NCBI RefSeq assembly: GCF_001705235.1
Contig: NZ_MCGV01000001.1
Span: 3,104,181 to 3,168,180, forward strand
Direction of reading: 5' to 3'
DNA from: Clostridium pasteurianum
GTDB taxonomy: Bacteria; Bacillota; Clostridia; Clostridiales; Clostridiaceae
Length of the DNA stretch: 64,000 nt
Shown piece by piece: positions 25,044 to 34,275 of the stretch. Every line of letters starts with the position of its first letter. Within the stretch, counting starts at the first letter, position 1. The position numbers and the translations under genes are program-made. The notes under the pieces are model-generated. The model had not been told where the DNA came from and did not search any database. It saw only the letters and a list, made by a program, of their open reading frames with translations.

Positions 25044-26078
25044 ATGCCGAGTTTAAGATCATATAGGGAAAAAGAGTTGGCGAGTTATAATTTGGATGTA
25101 GAGTTATTTAATCAATTTAATCTTTCTGTATATAGTGTAATGCCTCTTAGAAAAACATTTTTAATTTCTACGGATAAGGGTGATAAAATACTAAAAAAAG
25201 TAGATTATACTCTTGAGGAATTTCAATTTATTTTAGCTGCAGTGAATTATATAAAAAATGAAAATGGATTTAACGAAATTATGAATTTTAATAAGACGAT
25301 AGATGGAAAAGAATACTATATAGACAATGGTGATTTATATTGTGTTATGGATATGATAGAGGGTAAAGAATGTGAATATAGTAACCCAATTGATTTAAGT
25401 GTAAGTGCATTTGGTTTAGGAAAACTTCATAGTGCTTCTGAGGGATTTAGGTACAGCGAACTTGAGTGTAAAAATATATGGGGTAAAATGATAAAGAGTT
25501 TTATAAGAAAAAAGGAAGAAATAGCTTTCTTGAAGAATATGGTGAAACTATATGAGAATTTAAATGAGTTTGATAATATTTTCCTTGAAAATGTAGATTA
25601 TTATATAAAACAAATGGAGAAAAGCATTGATATTCTAGAGAAAAGCCAATATTATAAGTTGTGCAGCGAGGAGGATAAAATAGTACTGTGTCATCATGAT
25701 TTAGCTCATCGAAATATAATTATAAAAGATGAAAAGGCATATTTTATAGATTTTGATTATGCAATAATAGATCTTAAAGTGCATGATCTTTGCAATATGA
25801 TATCAAAAGCAGTAAAAGTATTTGATTACAGCATTAACAATTCAAAAATTATAATTTCAAATTACTTAAAATCCAATAGTCTTAATGCTAATGAATTTGA
25901 AGTACTGTTTGGAATGCTTAGTTTTCCTGAAGATTTTTATAATATGGCAAAGGTATATTATACTAAAAGAAAAGAATGGTCTGATGAAACATTTATAAGT
26001 AGGATGAATAAAAAGATTTGTAATGAAGAGAATAGGATAGAGTTTCTTACAGATTTTAAAAAGAATTTTAAGATTTGA
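25044..26078 (+). CDS. CotS-family spore coat kinase-like protein
   Basis: The 344-residue protein carries a complete catalytic loop LCHHDLAHRNIIIKD and FIDFDYAIIDLKVHD, with an ATP-binding lysine region near ILKKVDYT. AGGAGG lies before the ATG. It is third in the plus-strand run after one CotS gene and the pseudokinase (spacing 11 bases), and converges on a second GT4 gene. The divergence between the CotS copies in this cluster suggests distinct substrates instead of recent duplication. Confidence 0.83.
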   Translation: MPSLRSYREKELASYNLDVELFNQFNLSVYSVMPLRKTFLISTDKGDKILKKVDYTLEEFQFILAAVNYIKNENGFNEIMNFNKTIDGKEYYIDNGDLYCVMDMIEGKECEYSNPIDLSVSAFGLGKLHSASEGFRYSELECKNIWGKMIKSFIRKKEEIAFLKNMVKLYENLNEFDNIFLENVDYYIKQMEKSIDILEKSQYYKLCSEEDKIVLCHHDLAHRNIIIKDEKAYFIDFDYAIIDLKVHDLCNMISKAVKVFDYSINNSKIIISNYLKSNSLNANEFEVLFGMLSFPEDFYNMAKVYYTKRKEWSDETFISRMNKKICNEENRIEFLTDFKKNFKI

Positions 26079-26119
26079 TTCCGCTATTGAAAGATGCTTG
26101 TAAAAATTGAATATAAATT

Positions 26120-26158
26120 AAAATAAGTGAAGATTATACTATTTTCTTCACTTATTTT
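26120..26158. terminator. Bidirectional terminator between CotS and GT4 genes
   Basis: AAAATAAGTGAAG (26120-26132) and CTTCACTTATTTT (26146-26158) are exact inverted copies with a 13-base loop. It overlaps the last codons of the minus-strand glycosyltransferase and lies after the plus-strand CotS gene. Confidence 0.75.
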
Positions 26159-27282
26159 AGTCTAAGTATATTTTTATAGGCATTAACAGTTGAAAGGGCT
26201 GTATTATTCCAGGTAAGTTTTTTTGAAAGTTCAAATCCCTTTTTAGAAAAAGCTTCTCTTATACATTTATCATTATACATAAGTTCCATGCAATCACTAA
26301 GCCTATTTATATCATATGGGTTTACCATAAGTGCAGAATTACAAAATAATTCATAAAGTGATGTTATATTAGAAGTAATTACAGGAAGCTTACAAGCCAT
26401 AGCTTCAAGGGGAGGTAGTCCAAAACCTTCATAGAAAGATGGATAGACTAAAAATTCTGCAGCATTATATAAAAATGGCATATATTTTAGTGGCACAAAA
26501 CCAGGAAATATAATATCTGACGATATATTTAATTTTTTTGCGATATCAATATAATTTTCATATGAGGGACCTTTTTTACCTGCTACTATGAGTTTTAATT
26601 TTGAAGTAGAGCTTCTTTTCATTTTGCTAAAAGCTTGTATTATACCTGAAATATTTTTTCTAGGGCTAAAACCTCCCACGTATAATATATAATCACAGTC
26701 TACTCCATATGCTTTTTTTATTATATTTTTTGAAAGATTTTTATCAATGGGTTTGTATATATTTTCAGCAGATAAATAAGTTACAAATATATTGTTTTTA
26801 GGATAATTAAAAAATGTTGATATATCACTTTTGGAAAAATTAGATACTGTTATAATTCCATCACAAAGAGGAATTATTTTAGGAAGTTCAGTTTGAAAAA
26901 TTTGAAGATATTTTTTACTAACAGTTTCAGGCATTTTATATGGGATGATGTCATGAAGCGTTATAGTAAAACGGCAGCTTTTATAACTGGGAAGGCCGAT
27001 GCCATTTTGAGGAACATGATACAATTCAGCTTCATCAGCGTTTATTGTATTTGCTCTAGTATTAACTTCATCCCAAAAGTCATTTCTTGTTGTGCAATTT
27101 ATATTTTTTAATTTAAAATTATTTTTAAAATTTAAATTTAGATTTAGGGAACCTGGTAAAAAAATAGTATAATCGTTTATTTGATCAAGCTTGTTTATAT
27201 GATTAATAAGTTGATAAGTATATGTCCCTATACCTGTGCCTCGATACCATTTGGCTGCCCTGCCGTCAATTCCTATTTTCAT
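26152..27282 (-). CDS. GT4-family glycosyltransferase (CotSA-like)
   Basis: This 376-residue GT-B enzyme is a paralogue of the one at 21967. It opens with IGIDGRAAKWYRGTGIGTYT, has HVPQNGIGLP and, in the donor domain, LYVGGFSPRKN, FPGFVPLKYMPFLYNAAE and EGFGLPPLEAMACKLPVITS with the EX7E pair. The presence of two related GT4 genes in one coat-like cluster suggests a short glycan built in steps. It is divergent from the CotS gene at 27467. The donor and acceptor are unknown. Confidence 0.85.
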   Translation of the reverse strand: MKIGIDGRAAKWYRGTGIGTYTYQLINHINKLDQINDYTIFLPGSLNLNLNFKNNFKLKNINCTTRNDFWDEVNTRANTINADEAELYHVPQNGIGLPSYKSCRFTITLHDIIPYKMPETVSKKYLQIFQTELPKIIPLCDGIITVSNFSKSDISTFFNYPKNNIFVTYLSAENIYKPIDKNLSKNIIKKAYGVDCDYILYVGGFSPRKNISGIIQAFSKMKRSSTSKLKLIVAGKKGPSYENYIDIAKKLNISSDIIFPGFVPLKYMPFLYNAAEFLVYPSFYEGFGLPPLEAMACKLPVITSNITSLYELFCNSALMVNPYDINRLSDCMELMYNDKCIREAFSKKGFELSKKLTWNNTALSTVNAYKNILRLK

Positions 27283-27466
27283 AAAATATCTCCATACAAA
27301 GTATTACACTATTTATTATATTCATGTGGATATTTTTGTTGCAAAGAAACATATATAGGGTAAAGGGTAAACCAAATTATTAATTAATGCGTAAGTCATA
27401 TGAAATTTTCTCTTCTAAAAGCATATTATAGCACATATAAATTTAATGTATTGGAGGTGATTTTAA

Positions 27467-28468
27467 ATGATGAGGGAATTTGAAATTGAGAGGCAGTTCA
27501 ATATTAAAATTGAACATATTAAGCCTAATAAGGGCGTGTATTTTGTTAAGACAAACCAAGGTAACAAATGCCTCAAAAAAATAAATTATGGTGTGCAAAA
27601 ATTATTATTTGTTTATGCTGCAAAAGAACACCTTATAAATAATGGTTTCAAATATGTAGATAAGTATTGTCTTAATACAGAAGAGAATCCCTATGCATTA
27701 GTAAATGAAGATATTTATACATTATCTGAATGGATAGATGGGAGAGAATGCAGTTTTTATGATACAGGTGATCTGGTTAAAGCATCAAAAACGCTTGCAG
27801 AAATGCATGAATGTTCAAAAGGATATGAGCCGCCAGAAAATAGTAAATTAAAAAGTGACCTTGGAAGATGGCCGCATCTTATGGAAAAGAGAATTAAAGC
27901 TTTAGATAAGATGAGAGATATGGCAAGAAAGAGAGGGAATAAGAAGGATTTTGATGTAAATTATATTAAAAATGAAGATTTTTTTAAAGAGCAAGGCATA
28001 AAATCTATGAATATACTTAAAAATTCAAAGTATGAGAATTTATGTGCAATAGCAGATGAAGAAAAGGGATTCTGCCATCACGATTATACTTATCATAATA
28101 TAATAATAGATAATTCTGATAATGTATATGTTATAGATTTTGATTATTGTAAAAGAGAAGTAAGAGCTTATGATATTTCAAATTTTATGATAAAAGTACT
28201 TAAACGCTCTAATTGGAATATTAAAACAGCTGAACTTATTTTGGATTCTTATAATAGTGTATCGAAATTAAGTGAAGATGAATACGGTGTTATATATGCA
28301 TTTTTAGTATTTCCACAAAGATTTTGGCGACTTGCTAATAGATATTATTACAATGAGGTAAATTGGGGGCAAAACACTTTTAATAATAAAATGGAGGAAC
28401 TTATTGAGGAGAGAGAAAAATACATTAAGTTCATCGATGAATTTAAAGAAGTTTATAATCCCCATTAG
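27467..28468 (+). CDS. CotS-family spore coat kinase-like protein
   Basis: The 333-residue protein has the full catalytic pair FCHHDYTYHNIIID and VIDFDYCKREVRAYD, with CLKKINYG as the probable ATP-lysine region. GGAGGTGA lies six bases before the ATG at 27467; the next codon is also ATG. It is the last CotS gene of the cluster and is followed by yabG. The link to a spore-specific protease supports a role in coat formation in the mother cell. Confidence 0.83.
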   Translation: MMREFEIERQFNIKIEHIKPNKGVYFVKTNQGNKCLKKINYGVQKLLFVYAAKEHLINNGFKYVDKYCLNTEENPYALVNEDIYTLSEWIDGRECSFYDTGDLVKASKTLAEMHECSKGYEPPENSKLKSDLGRWPHLMEKRIKALDKMRDMARKRGNKKDFDVNYIKNEDFFKEQGIKSMNILKNSKYENLCAIADEEKGFCHHDYTYHNIIIDNSDNVYVIDFDYCKREVRAYDISNFMIKVLKRSNWNIKTAELILDSYNSVSKLSEDEYGVIYAFLVFPQRFWRLANRYYYNEVNWGQNTFNNKMEELIEEREKYIKFIDEFKEVYNPH

Positions 28469-28533
28469 TAAATGTAACAAGGTAAGTCTCACTTTCATAG
28501 TATATTATGTGTAATTACTGTGGGGTGAGATTT

Positions 28534-29454
28534 TTGGTTATCGGTGATTTTGTTGTAAGAAAATCTTATGGCGGAGATATAACTTTTAAAATAATAGATA
28601 TAGTATCAAGTAAAAAAGGTACTTACTGTATTCTTAAAGGTGTTAATTTAAGAATAGTAGCTGATTCCCCTGAGGGTGACTTAAAACTTGTACAATCAAA
28701 TAATGAGGGCAAAGTTGAAAGTGTTTTTAATGAATTTATAAATAATTCTATTAGAAATATAATTTTGCGCAGGAATAGTGGACCTGCAGCAATGGTGAAC
28801 ACTATAGAAAGAAAGAAAATATATAAGAAAAAAAAAATGAGAATACAAAATTCAAGTAAGCATGATAGTAGTGTAGAATTGACTTTTGCAAGACCTGGTA
28901 GAGTACTCCATGTTGACGGTGATTCGGAATATCTTGAAGTTTGTCTTAAGGTATATAAGCAGCTTTCAATAGATACTGTAGGTAAGGTTATACCAGAAAA
29001 AGAACAACCAGATAAAATAGTTGATATTGTAAAAGAAGTAAAACCGGATATAGTTGTAATAACAGGGCATGATGGTATGGTTAAAAATGCTACAGATTAC
29101 ATGGATATAAAAAATTATAGAAATTCTGCGTATTTTATGAAAGCTGTTTCTAACCTAAGAGATTACGAACCAAGCTATGATGATTTAGTTATATTTGCTG
29201 GTGCATGTCAGTCTTGCTATGAAGGAATTTTAGATTGTGGTGCTAACTATGCAAGTTCCCCAGGGAGAGTACTTATTCATTGTTTAGATCCAGTTTTTGT
29301 ATGTGAAAAAGTAGCATATACAAGTGTAAGTGATATAGTTAATATTAAAGATGTGGTTAAAGGAACTGTAACAGGTGTTAAAGGTATAGGTGGATTACAA
29401 ACAAGAGGAAAATGCAGAGAAGGCTATCCTAAATCATCGTATAGAATCATATAG
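28534..29454 (+). CDS. yabG: Sporulation-specific protease YabG
   Basis: The protein of about 306 residues matches YabG along its length: an opening VIGDFVVRKSYGGD, HVDGDSEYLEVCLKVYKQL, PDIVVITGHDGM, VIFAGACQSCYEGILDCGANYASSP and a late GLQTRGKCREGYP. YabG is a mother-cell cysteine protease that processes spore coat proteins. I prefer TTG 28534, five bases after GGGGTGA, because it aligns with the normal YabG start; the ATG at 28507 adds nine residues without a ribosome binding site. It sits at the end of the CotS/GT4 cluster. Confidence 0.9.
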   Translation: MVIGDFVVRKSYGGDITFKIIDIVSSKKGTYCILKGVNLRIVADSPEGDLKLVQSNNEGKVESVFNEFINNSIRNIILRRNSGPAAMVNTIERKKIYKKKKMRIQNSSKHDSSVELTFARPGRVLHVDGDSEYLEVCLKVYKQLSIDTVGKVIPEKEQPDKIVDIVKEVKPDIVVITGHDGMVKNATDYMDIKNYRNSAYFMKAVSNLRDYEPSYDDLVIFAGACQSCYEGILDCGANYASSPGRVLIHCLDPVFVCEKVAYTSVSDIVNIKDVVKGTVTGVKGIGGLQTRGKCREGYPKSSYRII

Positions 29455-29726
29455 GGGCTTGGGCTTAAGCCCATTAGTCTCTTAGCTATATACAGGTATT
29501 TTTTATATTGGTTAATTAGAATATTTGAAAGTAAGAATAGGCTGAGCTAAAAACTTGACCTATTTTATTATATAAATTGCAGTCCAAACACTTATAAGTT
29601 TTTACTTAAAACTTATAAATTGAAGATATTAAGGCTAATAGTATGTAAAATGGATTAATACATAAGAAAATACAAGCTATGGGGTATAGGATTACTTAAG
29701 ATATAAATGTTAATAAAAAATTAACC
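29455..29726. other. Intergenic region upstream of veg
   Basis: A short palindrome GGGCTTAAGCCC follows the yabG stop codon (about 29460-29472). TTATAAGTTTT/AAAACTTATAA (29592-29602 and 29608-29618) is a perfect 11-base stem. Neither has a T tract. I see no open frame with a ribosome binding site. Confidence 0.45.
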
Positions 29727-29796
29727 TTGACAATACATATATTTTACTGGTAAAATAATAGTTTTGCTTGACAAAACCGCAAAATTATTATATAAT
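29727..29796 (+). promoter_or_regulatory. Tandem strong sigma-A promoters of veg
   Basis: The downstream promoter is TTGACA (29768-29773), 17 bases, TATAAT (29791-29796), a perfect consensus. An upstream one is TTGACA (29727-29732) with TAAAAT (29751-29756) after 18 bases. veg is known for strong tandem promoters in Bacillus, so this arrangement is conserved in kind. Confidence 0.85.
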
Positions 29797-29823
29797 AATT
29801 AGTGTTGAAAGAGGGTGTTATTT

Positions 29824-30060
29824 GTGATAGGGCAGAATGGTTTGGCCTCGATTAAAGCTAATATAGAGAATCATGTTGGCGAGAAAGTTACACTTAAATC
29901 AAATGGCGGAAGAAAAAAGATTGTTGTTAATAATGGAGTCATAGAAAAGACTTATCCGAGTATTTTTGTTGTTAGATTAGATAGCGACACCCAAAGGACT
30001 GTGACATATAGTTATTCAGATGTGTTAACTAAATCAGTACAGATTGTTTTTGGTGCATGA
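29824..30060 (+). CDS. veg: Veg protein
   Basis: The small protein of 78 residues matches Veg: an N-terminal helix (ASIKANIENHVGEKVTL), the SNGGRKK turn, EKTYPSIFVVRLDSD and VTYSYSDVLTKSV. In Bacillus, Veg is very strongly expressed and affects biofilm formation and spore outgrowth; its exact biochemical role is not settled. I chose GTG 29824, six bases after GAGGGTG, since the upstream GTG at 29815 lies inside that ribosome binding site. A terminator follows. Confidence 0.9.
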   Translation: MIGQNGLASIKANIENHVGEKVTLKSNGGRKKIVVNNGVIEKTYPSIFVVRLDSDTQRTVTYSYSDVLTKSVQIVFGA

Positions 30061-30072
30061 TTTAAAATAAAG

Positions 30073-30119
30073 GGAGTGCTGGATTAACGGTTTTTCAATT
30101 GTTATAGTACTTCTTTTTT
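30073..30119 (+). terminator. Terminator of veg
   Basis: GGAGTGCT (30073-30080) pairs with AGTACTTC (30106-30113) through two wobbles, then TTTTTT follows. It lies 13 bases after the veg stop. Confidence 0.65.
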
Positions 30120-30169
30120 GGCTGAACATTAAGTTAATATTATTTGGTAATTTATTTAAAATTAGCATG

Positions 30170-30217
30170 CAAACTAAGGGAAAAACTTTATTCTTTAGTT
30201 TGTTTTTTTTTTTTTTT
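30170..30217 (+). terminator. Second terminator downstream of veg, with a run of 15 T
   Basis: CAAACTAA (30170-30177) pairs with TTAGTTTG (30195-30202), and 15 consecutive T residues follow (30203-30217). It may back up the veg terminator. There is no open frame between the two. Confidence 0.7.
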
Positions 30218-30366
30218 GGATTTATAAAATCAGGGTTTTAATTTTTGATTTGTTAGAAATTAATTGAGAGTTTTTTTATAAATAAAGCTCTGTTGAATTT
30301 TCTGAGTGTAGTTTATTTAAACAATTCTGTAAAAAATATAATTATTGCAATTAATAATAGTTAGCA

Positions 30367-30456
30367 ATAAAAAAGAAAGATGGCTTTAAGTCCATCTTTC
30401 AACTATGGTATAAAAGGGTATTGAGAATTTATGAGAGGTTATATGGTCAATAACCA
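30367..30456 (-). ncRNA. Candidate small RNA of about 90 nt
   Basis: On the minus strand TTGACA (30486-30491) is followed after 17 bases by TAACAT (30463-30468), giving a start near 30456. A perfect 9-base hairpin, GAAAGATGG/CCATCTTTC (30375-30383 and 30392-30400), with a T run beyond it ends the unit near 30369. There is no ribosome binding site and no gene downstream on this strand. The pattern is that of an independently transcribed small RNA, inferred from promoter and terminator only. Confidence 0.4.
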
Positions 30457-30747
30457 TTTTCTATGTTACTATATATTTTTAAAATTGTCAAGCCTATTTT
30501 TTGTAATTATATAGATAATATATATATTTTACTGCGAAAGAAGTAGAAAAAAGTCGATAAAAGTCGATAAGTATAAAAGTTATATTTATGTAAATATAAC
30601 ACATTAGTTTGAAAGAATAATATTTTAATTTATGTTGATAAAAATAATTAAAAAGTATCATATTTTTTATAATTCTTATATAAATTATAATATGCAAATA
30701 AATTGTGTATTGATGTTTATTAAAATATATTTATAGGAGGATGCACT

Positions 30748-32310
30748 ATGGCAGCTGAATTGGTAATGGAAAATATAGATTATGAAAAAACAATTGGACA
30801 AAATGTTGTTGATACTGTTATTAAAGAGGAATATGTTATACCTGATACTAGGCCGGATGTTAAACAAATACTTATGGTAGATGCAAAGCCTAAAATTTTA
30901 AATACGGAAATAATGCAGGATAAAATATATGTGGAAGGCCAAATGGAATTTAGTGTAATATACTCGGGTATTGAAGATTCAAAAAATGATGTGTATGGAG
31001 TAAATTATACATCTAAATTTTCTAACTATATAGATATATCTAATTGTGAACGGGATATGGTTTGCAATGTAAACCCATATGTAGAGCATATGGACTGTAA
31101 TATTGTAAATGAAAGAAAAATATGTGTTGAAGGGATAATTGAAATTAAAGCTAAAGTTAATGAACCATCTAAAGCTGATATGGTGAAGGATGTAGTTGGA
31201 ATTGGTGAAGTACAGTTTTTAAGAAATAAAATTAAAATAGACAACATAGTTGGAAGAAAATCGATAGATCTAATTGCAAAATCAAATATACAGATACCTG
31301 AGGATAAAGAAGAAATAGGGGATATATTAAAGTGTGATGTTAATACTCATAAAAGGAATGTTAAAATTTTAGATGGAAAAATAGAGGCAAGTGCTTTTGC
31401 ACATGTAGGTATATTATATAAAAGTAAAGAATCAGGAGAAATTAATTACCTTGAAGATGATGTGCCAATAAGTGGAGAAGAGGATATTGAAGGGGCAGAT
31501 CCTACTATGGATAATGATTCTTCTTTCAATGTTGATGCCTATGAATTTGTTGTCAAGGAAAATGATTTAGGGGAAAAGAGGATAATAGCTACAGATGCAA
31601 TTGTAAAATGTGATGTTAAAGTTATTAATAGGACAGAAGTAAATTCAATAGATGATGTATATTCACCTGAAGTTGTTTTAAATGTTGAAAAAAAAGATTA
31701 CATGGTAAATATGCTTAAGGAGCATGCGCTTTCTGAATGCATAGTTAAAGAAAATATAGAAATCCCTTCTGATTATCCGGCACCAACGGCTATAGTTGCA
31801 AGTTTTGGTGATGTAATTATTACCGAGAAGAAGATGTTTGAAAATAAAGTTTCAACAGATGGTATATTAAATGTTACAGTGCTTTGCAAAACTGCAGACA
31901 AGGATAGAATGGTGTATGCTTTAAACGAAGAGATACCTTTTAATTCTTCTTCAGAAGTAGATGGCTGTAAAATAGATATGTCTTGTAATGTTAGAGGAAA
32001 TATTGAAAATATAGAAGGCAAATTAGAGGCTAATACTATAGCAATTAAGGCCCTTGTATCTCTTGATATACAGGTTAATTATGATGAGCAAAAGAGCTTT
32101 ATAGTAAATGTGGAACCATCAGAAGATGGCATTCCAGAAAAGAGAGCTAGTATTACTATATATTGTGTTCAAACTGGAGATTCATTGTGGAAAATAGCAA
32201 AGCAATATGCTACTACAGTAGAAAATATAGTAAAAGCTAATAATGTTGAAGATGAAAAAGCAATAATGCCGGGGCAGAAACTTATAATACCTGGAAGAAT
32301 TGTTTTATAA
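30748..32310 (+). CDS. sipL: SpoIVA-interacting protein SipL (DUF3794 repeats plus LysM)
   Basis: The 520-residue protein has the DUF3794 (SPOCS) domain in repeated form, with IPDTRPDVKQIL near residue 32 and related IPEDKEEIGDIL and IPSDYPAPTAIV segments later. A C-terminal LysM domain spans about residues 471-516, with the typical TGDSLWKIAKQY and MPGQKLIIPG. This is the layout of clostridial SipL, which binds the coat ATPase SpoIVA and is needed to encase the forespore. GGAGGATG precedes the ATG. It is a single-gene unit. Confidence 0.9.
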   Translation: MAAELVMENIDYEKTIGQNVVDTVIKEEYVIPDTRPDVKQILMVDAKPKILNTEIMQDKIYVEGQMEFSVIYSGIEDSKNDVYGVNYTSKFSNYIDISNCERDMVCNVNPYVEHMDCNIVNERKICVEGIIEIKAKVNEPSKADMVKDVVGIGEVQFLRNKIKIDNIVGRKSIDLIAKSNIQIPEDKEEIGDILKCDVNTHKRNVKILDGKIEASAFAHVGILYKSKESGEINYLEDDVPISGEEDIEGADPTMDNDSSFNVDAYEFVVKENDLGEKRIIATDAIVKCDVKVINRTEVNSIDDVYSPEVVLNVEKKDYMVNMLKEHALSECIVKENIEIPSDYPAPTAIVASFGDVIITEKKMFENKVSTDGILNVTVLCKTADKDRMVYALNEEIPFNSSSEVDGCKIDMSCNVRGNIENIEGKLEANTIAIKALVSLDIQVNYDEQKSFIVNVEPSEDGIPEKRASITIYCVQTGDSLWKIAKQYATTVENIVKANNVEDEKAIMPGQKLIIPGRIVL

Positions 32311-32398
32311 AGAAGAGGACGCTAATAAAGTTTATAAAAAGTCATGTTTTAAATACGTATAAAAAGATTATTTATTTAAAACATATTCTATTATTAAA

Positions 32399-32453
32399 AT
32401 AATGACCATATTGAGAATGTTTTTGAAGTTTTTCATATGGTCATTATTTTTTT
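32399..32453 (+). terminator. Terminator after sipL
   Basis: AATGACCATA (32401-32410) pairs with TATGGTCATT (32436-32445), and a T run follows. It separates sipL from ispE. Confidence 0.8.
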
Positions 32454-32582
32454 GCAAGACTTTTTGTGCAAAGAAAATATCATATAATCTAGAATGTTTT
32501 GGGTGTGATATAATAGGAATTATATAATAGTGGTGTAAAAATAAAAGAGTACAGCCTTAAAAATGAATGGAGGATAGATTTA

Positions 32583-32615
32583 GTGAGAGTTTGCAATTGC
32601 TCTTTCACTATATAA
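32583..32615 (+). CDS. Candidate leader peptide of ten codons before ispE
   Basis: GGAGGA (32569-32574) lies eight bases before GTG 32583, which opens a frame of ten codons (MRVCNCSFTI) ending in TAA at 32613-32615. The ispE ATG follows three bases later in the same frame and has no ribosome binding site of its own. AGTGAGAG and CTCTTTCACT within the frame can form a stem with a two-base bulge. Coupled re-initiation of ispE is plausible but inferred. Confidence 0.35.
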   Translation: MRVCNCSFTI

Positions 32616-32618
32616 AAT

Positions 32619-33461
32619 ATGGAGATTAAAGCTTATGCTAAAATAAATATTTCATTAGATGTTGTAGGTAAAAGGGAAGATGGGTATCATTTACTTAAAA
32701 TGATAATGCAAAGTATTGACTTATACGATGTAATTGATATAAAAGCTGTAGATAAAGGTATACGTATAGCTTCAGACAGTAAAAAGATACCTAATGACAG
32801 TAGAAATATAGCTTATAGGGCAGCAAAACTTTTTTTAGATACATATAAAATTAAGAGTGGAGTCAGTATACATATAAAAAAGAATATACCTGTAGCTGCT
32901 GGGCTTGCAGGTGGAAGTACTGATGGAGCGGCAGTATTAAAACTTCTTAGAAAGCTTTTTAAACCGGAGCTTACAGATAATGAACTTATAAATTTGGGGG
33001 TAAAAATAGGTGCTGATATACCTTTTTGTATAGTAGGTGGTACAGCATTATGTGAGGGTATAGGAGAAAAAATAACTGTACTCAAAAAGTTAGGTAATAA
33101 AATACTTGTACTTGTAAAACCTGAATTTGGAGTTTCTACGAAGGAAGTTTATATGAAATATGATGGGTGCAAAAATGTAAAACATCCTGATAGTACGGCA
33201 TTAATAAGAGCTGTGAACGATGGAAATTTTAATTTTGTGGTTAACAATATGGTTAATGTTTTGGAGAATGTTACTTCAAGTGAATATGAAGATATAAATA
33301 AGATAAAATGTAAGGCAATGGAGTATAAAGCTTTGGGGAGTATGATGAGCGGAAGTGGGCCAACTGTTTTTTCGTTCTTTAAGGACAATACTCTAGCACA
33401 GGAATATTTTAATGAAATGAAAAAGAAATATAAACAAGTTTTTATAGTGAGGACGGTATAG
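32619..33461 (+). CDS. ispE: 4-diphosphocytidyl-2-C-methyl-D-erythritol kinase
   Basis: The 280-residue GHMP kinase begins EIKAYAKINISLDVVGKR, has the ATP loop IPVAAGLAGGSTDGAAVL (about residues 89-106) and the late MSGSGPTVF glycine motif. It phosphorylates the methylerythritol-phosphate pathway intermediate on the way to isoprenoids. The ATG has no ribosome binding site; a ten-codon frame just upstream has a good one. The next gene begins four bases after the ispE stop. Confidence 0.93.
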   Translation: MEIKAYAKINISLDVVGKREDGYHLLKMIMQSIDLYDVIDIKAVDKGIRIASDSKKIPNDSRNIAYRAAKLFLDTYKIKSGVSIHIKKNIPVAAGLAGGSTDGAAVLKLLRKLFKPELTDNELINLGVKIGADIPFCIVGGTALCEGIGEKITVLKKLGNKILVLVKPEFGVSTKEVYMKYDGCKNVKHPDSTALIRAVNDGNFNFVVNNMVNVLENVTSSEYEDINKIKCKAMEYKALGSMMSGSGPTVFSFFKDNTLAQEYFNEMKKKYKQVFIVRTV

Positions 33462-33465
33462 AAAT

Positions 33466-34275
33466 ATGATTTGTTTTTTATGCAGTTTTTATGCTGAAGC
33501 TGAAGAGATAATTTCTTACTATAATTTAAAAAAGAAATTTTCACCTTCAAGCTTTCAAATTTTTTCAAAGGATGATATTAAATTAATAGTCAGCGGTGTT
33601 GGAAAGATAAATGCAGCATGCGCAGTTGGTTATATTGCAGATTCTATGGGAAAATGTCAAAATAATATTTTTATAAATGTAGGTATATGTGGAAGTAAAA
33701 ATAGAAATATAGGGGAAGCGGTTTTAGTAAATAAGATATCTGACGAGGATACTTTAAGAGAGTCTTATCCTGATATTATACTGAAACATAATTTTGAAGA
33801 AGGAAGTCTTGAAACATTTTCTTCTCCTGTATGGGATGATAGCGTTATTGATATATGTGATATGGAAGGAAGTGCTTTTTTTGAAAGTGCTTCTAGATTT
33901 TTAGAAAAGCATCAAATAGCACTGATAAAAATAGTTTCAGATAATCTTGATGAGATTGATATGAATTCAGAATATGTAAAGAATTTAATAAAAAATAATA
34001 TTGATAAAATAAATTCGTATGTAGAGGAATATAAAAAAGTTTTTTGTGGACAAAAATTTTTAAGTGATTTATGTGAAAAAAACATGGAAAAGATTATCAA
34101 TAATTTGAGATGTACAGAAAGTCAAGATATACAGCTTAAAAGAGCTGTTACAGCATATAAAATTAGAAATAATAAAGAGTTTGATTTCAGTGGCTTTTTA
34201 AATACAGAGGTGAAAGTAAAAAGTGAAGGAAAAAAACATTTCTCAAAACTCATGGATACCATGTGGGAAAGATGA
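33466..34275 (+). CDS. Nucleoside phosphorylase/nucleosidase-like protein next to splB
   Basis: The 269-residue protein has the PNP/MTAN-like fold in its first 180 residues: an early acidic stretch (FYAEAEEI), VSGVGKINAACA, INVGICGSKNRNIGEAVL, DMEGSAFFESA and IVSDNLDEI. The glutamate in DMEG and the aspartate in VSDN match the sugar-binding and catalytic positions of methylthioadenosine nucleosidase. About 90 further helical residues follow. Its last 53 bases overlap splB. It might cleave 5'-deoxyadenosine released by radical SAM chemistry; this is inference. Confidence 0.7.
   Translation: MICFLCSFYAEAEEIISYYNLKKKFSPSSFQIFSKDDIKLIVSGVGKINAACAVGYIADSMGKCQNNIFINVGICGSKNRNIGEAVLVNKISDEDTLRESYPDIILKHNFEEGSLETFSSPVWDDSVIDICDMEGSAFFESASRFLEKHQIALIKIVSDNLDEIDMNSEYVKNLIKNNIDKINSYVEEYKKVFCGQKFLSDLCEKNMEKIINNLRCTESQDIQLKRAVTAYKIRNNKEFDFSGFLNTEVKVKSEGKKHFSKLMDTMWER

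Noticed and set aside
33149-33568. 139-codon minus-strand frame across ispE and the next gene
   Set aside because: It spans two genuine genes on the other strand and has no start signal.
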